Source of the DNA: Sulfobacillus sp.
Lineage (GTDB): Bacteria > Bacillota > Sulfobacillia > Sulfobacillales > Sulfobacillaceae
Direction of reading: 5' to 3'
Length of the DNA stretch: 37,760 nucleotides
Assembly: GCA_027309085.1 (NCBI GenBank)
Contig: DAIDDL010000041.1
Coordinates: forward strand, 1 to 37,760
Under the pieces are notes generated by a model. That model was not told the origin of the DNA. It was given only the letters and a program-made list of their open reading frames with translations, and made no database searches. The translations under genes and the position numbers were made by a program. Below are positions 34,110-37,760 of this stretch, piece after piece (position 1 is the first letter of the stretch; each line of letters starts with the position of its first letter).

Positions 34110-35786
34110 ATGCGAAGCGATACGATAAAAAAGGGTCTGGACCGTGCACCGCACCGAAGTTTGCTGCGGGCTGCCGGCGTAAAAGAAAACGAATGGGACC
34201 GCCCATTTATTGCTATTGCCAACTCGTTTGTAGAAATTATCCCGGGTCATACCCACCTCGCGGCCGTCGGCCGCACGGTGGCCCAAGCTGTTAGAGATGC
34301 TGGCGGCGTGCCGTTTGAATTCAACACGATTGGCGTAGACGACGGCATTGCCATGGGCCACATCGGCATGCGTTATTCCCTTCCCAGCCGCGAATTGATT
34401 GCCGACAGCATCGAAACCATGGTGCGTGCGCACGCCTTTGACGGCATGATCTGCATTCCCAACTGCGACAAGATTGTTCCGGGGATGCTGATGGGCGCCT
34501 TGCGGGTCAACGTCCCCACTGTCTTCGTTTCTGGGGGACCTATGGCTGCGGGACGTTGGAACGGAAAGTCTGTCGACCTCATTTCTGTCTTCGAGGGCGT
34601 CGGCGCCGTCGCCACCGGCAAAATGGCTTCGGCTGAACTTTTAGAGCTGGAAACCGTAGCCTGTCCCAGCTGCGGCTCGTGTTCCGGCATGTTCACGGCC
34701 AACTCCATGAACTGTCTGTCTGAAGCGTTGGGTGTCGCCCTGCCGGGCAATGGCTCCATCCTCGCGACTGACCCCCGTCGGCAGGAACTGTTCAAGGCCG
34801 TAGGCCAGGCGATTGTCCGCCTCGTCAAAGACGAGGTGCCTATCCGCGACATCGTCACAGCCGACGCCATTGCTGACGCCTTCGCCCTGGACATGGCTAT
34901 GGGCGGTTCCACCAACACCGTTCTGCACACGCTGGCGCTAATCCACGAAGCCGGCCTCGACTTCCCACTGGAGCGCATCAACAAAATCTCCGCAAAAGTG
35001 CCTCACCTCTGCAAGGTCTCTCCAGCGTCATCCTGGCACATGGAAGACGTAGACAGGGCGGGGGGAATTTCCGCCATTTTAGGGGAACTGTCCAAGATTG
35101 ACGGTCTTCTGCACCCCGAGCGACCCACGGCCACCGGACAACAATTCGGCTCGTATTACGAAAATCGGGCCTCTCTCGACCAGGAGGTTATCCGCCCCCT
35201 GGCGAACGCCTACCGCCCGGATGGCGGGCTGGCAATCCTGAACGGATCTCTGGCGCCACGCGGGGCGGTCATTAAAACCGCTGCCATTGAAAGCGGCCAG
35301 AATATCCATGAAGGGCCGGCCCGCGTGTTTGACTCCGAGGAGGACGCCCTTGCCGGAATTCGCGCAGGCATTGAGCCAGGGTCCGTCGTCGTTATCCGCT
35401 ATGAAGGTCCCAAAGGCGGTCCGGGAATGCCCGAAATGCTGTCTCCCACCTCCCTTATCGTCGGCATGGGGCGGGGACAGGATGTCGCGCTGATTACTGA
35501 TGGCCGGTTCTCCGGAGGCACCCGCGGGTTCTGTGTCGGGCACGTCTCTCCAGAGGCGGCTTCCGGCGGTCCCATTGCCCTAGTGAAGGAGAATGACATC
35601 ATCCGCATCGACATTCCCAACCGGCGCATAGACCTTTTGGTGGACGAGGCGGAACTATCCCACCGCCGCGCTGCCTTAAAGCCGTTCACGCCGAAAATCA
35701 AAACCGGCTGGCTCCGGCGCTACAGCTGGTTTGTCACCTCCGCCGACACAGGCGCAGTCATGGCGGACGACCCGAATATCGATTAG
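34110..35786 (+). CDS. ilvD: Dihydroxyacid dehydratase
   Basis: IlvD performs the third step of valine and isoleucine synthesis, converting dihydroxyacids to 2-keto acids. The 558-residue length is exact for the family. The start at ATG 34110 follows AAAGGAGCCTT; an in-frame ATG at 33885 has no such site. Cysteines for the iron-sulfur cluster are C119 (PNCDKI) and the CPSCGSC group (185-191). The first Cys of the plant and mycobacterial 2Fe-2S type is Gly here (IIPGHTHL), as in E. coli, so an oxygen-labile 4Fe-4S cluster is likely. No other ilv or leu gene is next to it. Confidence 0.95.
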   Translation: MRSDTIKKGLDRAPHRSLLRAAGVKENEWDRPFIAIANSFVEIIPGHTHLAAVGRTVAQAVRDAGGVPFEFNTIGVDDGIAMGHIGMRYSLPSRELIADSIETMVRAHAFDGMICIPNCDKIVPGMLMGALRVNVPTVFVSGGPMAAGRWNGKSVDLISVFEGVGAVATGKMASAELLELETVACPSCGSCSGMFTANSMNCLSEALGVALPGNGSILATDPRRQELFKAVGQAIVRLVKDEVPIRDIVTADAIADAFALDMAMGGSTNTVLHTLALIHEAGLDFPLERINKISAKVPHLCKVSPASSWHMEDVDRAGGISAILGELSKIDGLLHPERPTATGQQFGSYYENRASLDQEVIRPLANAYRPDGGLAILNGSLAPRGAVIKTAAIESGQNIHEGPARVFDSEEDALAGIRAGIEPGSVVVIRYEGPKGGPGMPEMLSPTSLIVGMGRGQDVALITDGRFSGGTRGFCVGHVSPEAASGGPIALVKENDIIRIDIPNRRIDLLVDEAELSHRRAALKPFTPKIKTGWLRRYSWFVTSADTGAVMADDPNID

Positions 35787-35837
35787 GGGGCGCGCAGCTG
35801 AGGATATCACCATTCCAGGGCTGCGCCCCGCTTTTTT
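35786..35837 (+). terminator. Intrinsic terminator of ilvD
   Basis: GGGG-CG-CGCAGC pairs with GCTGCGCCCC across a loop of about 20 bases and is followed by a run of six T. It begins at the stop codon. Confidence 0.8.
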
Positions 35838-35951
35838 CCCGAATTTCTGAAATATCCTTCTCATTTCCCAGTCTTATTCCGGGGCTGCCTGCGTCGAAAA
35901 GAGGAGTGTGAGGCCCTGCCCCAGCCATTCACACGACGCTAAGGGACAACC

Positions 35952-36020
35952 TCAATAGCGGGTAATCGCATAAAATAGGGAAGCGCCGATGGCCAAGCAC
36001 GCAAAGACAGCATTGATCAC
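35952..36020 (-). CDS. Possible 22-residue hydrophobic peptide
   Basis: GTG 36020 follows GGAG by eight bases and encodes a single hydrophobic helix beginning INAVFACLAIGASLFYAITR. Such tiny membrane peptides often accompany larger membrane proteins, but none is adjacent. A chance frame cannot be excluded. Confidence 0.3.
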   Translation of the reverse strand: MINAVFACLAIGASLFYAITRY

Positions 36021-36480
36021 ATGAATCACTCCACCACGTCTCCTCCCATAAAAGTCAAACACCGTACAACAACCCATTTGTTGCCACAATATCACACATT
36101 TGAGAAATGTCGCGGTTCTTACGCCGAATTAACGTGTGCAGAGACTCTTTCTGCGGCGTCAAGGGCACGCCGAATCACACGGGTGCCCGTAAACGTCCAT
36201 GGGCCCCGATACGCTGCTCTAACACCATTCCGGCAATGACTCGTGGCCTTCTGCGCAGCCTGGTGGGTTTTGCGGGAATTCCCTACGGTGCGCCGCCGGT
36301 TAGATTGGGGGGGACTTTGCGTGGTCAGCCCTCGGGTTTGCCACCTTGTTGGTCGCCCTCAGCAATGGACCTGCAGATGGATGGGGATCGCGGAAAATCG
36401 TCATGTTATTCATCACGTCCGGATCGTCCCTGTTATTGTTCGTACTATGGGAGGCCCGCCATAAGACACCACTTATGAAC
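36021..36480. other. Gap without a gene
   Basis: About 460 bases between the short peptide and the tnpB 3' end. No coding frame stands out and no RNA gene was recognised. Its right part should contain the right end of the IS200/IS605-type element. Confidence 0.4.
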
Positions 36481-36640
36481 TCTCCCACCACCTAACCCTG
36501 TCGGGTTGAGGTGGGGGTTTCTCGGATCACTCCGAGGTGTTCCTGGTTCCGCGACTTGTGCGTGGAAGCCGCAGGCTTCGCATGTCTTATGTAGGTCTCC
36601 CCAGGCGTGACTTCGGACCGTTCCGGCCCTAGTTTCTGAA
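36470..36640 (-). ncRNA. Possible omega (reRNA) guide RNA of TnpB
   Basis: TnpB nucleases use an RNA made from the 3' end of their own gene plus the element's right end; its 3' tail is the guide. Here the last 150 bases of tnpB and the hairpin at 36486 would form the scaffold, and the guide would be the sequence left of about 36470 on the minus strand. The boundaries are not visible from sequence and are inference by family. Confidence 0.3.
36486..36516. repeat. Right-end-like hairpin of the IS200/IS605 element, over the tnpB stop
   Basis: The stem CCACCT-AACCC/GGGTT-G-AGGTGG (loop TGTC) covers the tnpB stop codon. IS200/IS605 elements carry such imperfect hairpins near their ends, where they are recognised by TnpA and form part of the RNA guide of TnpB. 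Confidence 0.5.
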
Positions 36641-37682
36641 AAATCCGCGTAGTTTTGTGAGGTGTCGTGAGCGAATCACCGGAAAGAAGCTTTTTGATCC
36701 CTCGCTTTGCGATCACCACGGCTGCATTGTGGTCCGCATTATCGATGTGCCCGCAGCGTTGACAGACAAACTCGGCTTGGGTCAGCCGATTGTCCGGGGA
36801 AGTGAATGTGCACACGGCACATTCCTGCGAACTTGTCGCGAACGGCACCATAATGACGAGCTTGCCCTGTCGCAAGGCTTTATAGCGGGTGAATGTGACC
36901 ACCTGTCCCCATGCCGACGACAAGATGGCCCGATTGAGGCCCGCTTTGGCTTTCGCCCCGTTGGGCAGAAAATGACCTTGGGCGTCTTTCTTCGCCTTCG
37001 GACGTTTGGTCATATTTTTGATCGGCAAACCCTCAAACGCATACAAATCGTACGCCGCGTTGACCACGAGGGCATGGCTGGTCTGGTGCGCATACTCTTG
37101 CCGTACATTGACCTCATACCGCTGATAGCGGGCTGCCTTGCGATAGGCTTTCTTTTGATTCTGCGACCCTTTTTTTCGGCGCGCCGCCCGCCGCTGCCAG
37201 CGCTGGCGTTGGCGCCGCGTTTTCTGAATCCGTGGTTTCTGTACCGGCAGGAGATCAAAGACCTGCCCATCCGAAGTGGCCAAAGGCTTCGCGACGCCCC
37301 GATCCCCGCCGAGCGTGCGCTCAGCGAGTTGATCGGGGGACAAATGCCGCAAGTCCTCGGCGATCTGCTCTGTGGCGGCGTCGGCATCGCGTCCAGGCAT
37401 CGTCACATCCGGATCTTCTGACGCAAACGAGAGCCACCCATGGCCGCCCTCCACGGCAATATGAATCGACGCGGGCATCGCATGCGCCCGGTGCGCCACA
37501 TAAGGGATGACCCCCACGGGAAACTTATTCGTGCCCAAGGTGAGCTGATATGATCCGATTTCACCGGTCTGATCATCGATTTGCGGGAGGAACTCAAATA
37601 ACTCCTGGGTGATCCATACGGCCTGCCGCCCTGATTTTTTCTTGAGCTTCGGACGCCCACCTAATTTCTGAAAGAATCGCTG
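36492..37682 (-). CDS. tnpB: IS200/IS605-type RNA-guided nuclease TnpB, interrupted by a group II intron
   Basis: About 397 codons of tnpB are visible; the first part lies beyond the intron to the right. The frame reads RFFQKLGGRPKLKKKSGRQ immediately after the intron, the conserved N-terminal region of TnpB. The RuvC-type active site is complete: Asp in GGDRGVAKPLA, Glu in YAFEGLPIKN, Asp in DNADHNAA. The zinc-finger cysteines CAVC...CQRC are intact. TnpB cuts DNA under guidance of an RNA derived from its own 3' end. No tnpA is in the window. If the intron splices, the protein could still be made. Confidence 0.9.
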   Translation of the reverse strand, partial: QRFFQKLGGRPKLKKKSGRQAVWITQELFEFLPQIDDQTGEIGSYQLTLGTNKFPVGVIPYVAHRAHAMPASIHIAVEGGHGWLSFASEDPDVTMPGRDADAATEQIAEDLRHLSPDQLAERTLGGDRGVAKPLATSDGQVFDLLPVQKPRIQKTRRQRQRWQRRAARRKKGSQNQKKAYRKAARYQRYEVNVRQEYAHQTSHALVVNAAYDLYAFEGLPIKNMTKRPKAKKDAQGHFLPNGAKAKAGLNRAILSSAWGQVVTFTRYKALRQGKLVIMVPFATSSQECAVCTFTSPDNRLTQAEFVCQRCGHIDNADHNAAVVIAKRGIKKLLSGDSLTTPHKTTRIFQKLGPERSEVTPGETYIRHAKPAASTHKSRNQEHLGVIRETPTSTRQG

Positions 37683-37760
37683 ATAAGCGAGTAGCCCCGG
37701 GGGGTTACACCCCGAGGCCCTCCCAGAACCGGACGTGAGTCTCTCGACTCATCCGGCTCC
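37683..37760 (-). mobile_element. Group II intron, 3' end (domains V and VI)
   Basis: On the minus strand, 37726-37759 forms a 34-base domain V: GAGCCGGATG at one end, CGTCCGGTTC at the other, with a GAGA tetraloop. It closely follows the consensus of group II intron catalytic domain V. Domain VI follows as GAGGGCCTCGGGG ... CCCCGGGGC, with a likely branch-point A in CTACTC. The 3' splice site is placed at 37683 but might be 37691. The rest of the intron, including any reverse transcriptase, lies outside the window. It has the same direction as tnpB, as expected if splicing restores the mRNA. Confidence 0.85.

Overview
The window looks like a chromosomal segment of a GC-rich Gram-positive bacterium. 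Strong AGGAGG-type ribosome sites, frequent GTG and TTG starts, a LacI-type regulator, a lipoprotein-anchored solute-binding protein, a class II CCA enzyme with an HD domain and a ClpP with a typical Firmicutes N-terminus all fit this. The mix resembles Sulfobacillus or a related thermo-acidophilic Firmicute; that genus guess is inference only.

Left part (1-7.7 kb) is accessory DNA. An IS21-family element enters from the left edge and has cut off the start of an ExeA/TniB-like transposition ATPase. After it come an unrecognised small gene, a relic of an IS1595-type transposase, a PAS-GGDEF diguanylate cyclase, a tyrosine-recombinase fragment, two tandem copies of a ~335 bp non-coding repeat, a small ribbon-helix-helix-like protein and a GNAT gene broken by an 11 bp tandem duplication.

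Middle part (7.7-22.4 kb) is mostly housekeeping and stress functions. It holds an XRE-ImmA/IrrE metallopeptidase regulator with an unknown partner gene, an S9 prolyl-oligopeptidase, an MFS transporter, a truncated TDT-type transporter, and two paralogous SDR genes (one frameshifted, both with an altered active site). Next are a CCA-adding enzyme translationally coupled to a RlaP-like nucleotidyltransferase, ClpP, a GNAT enzyme and a D-2-hydroxyacid dehydrogenase. A cysteine-rich protein, a CAP-domain secreted protein and an unknown gene close the block.

Carbohydrate locus (22.7-33.7 kb). A secreted glucoamylase/GH144-like protein faces away from a lacI - GH35 beta-galactosidase - five-gene ABC importer array. 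Three copies of one operator-like palindrome (consensus TCGAATCRTTTCGA) lie in front of the secreted hydrolase, in front of lacI, and in front of the importer. This points to one LacI-controlled regulon: extracellular cleavage of a beta-linked glycan, uptake of oligomers through a Dpp/Opp-type importer, and intracellular trimming.

Right part (33.7-37.8 kb). ilvD (dihydroxyacid dehydratase) ends at a strong terminator. After a gene-poor stretch comes an IS200/IS605-type tnpB on the minus strand. Its reading frame is interrupted at the window edge by the 3' end (domains V and VI) of a group II intron, a nested mobile element.
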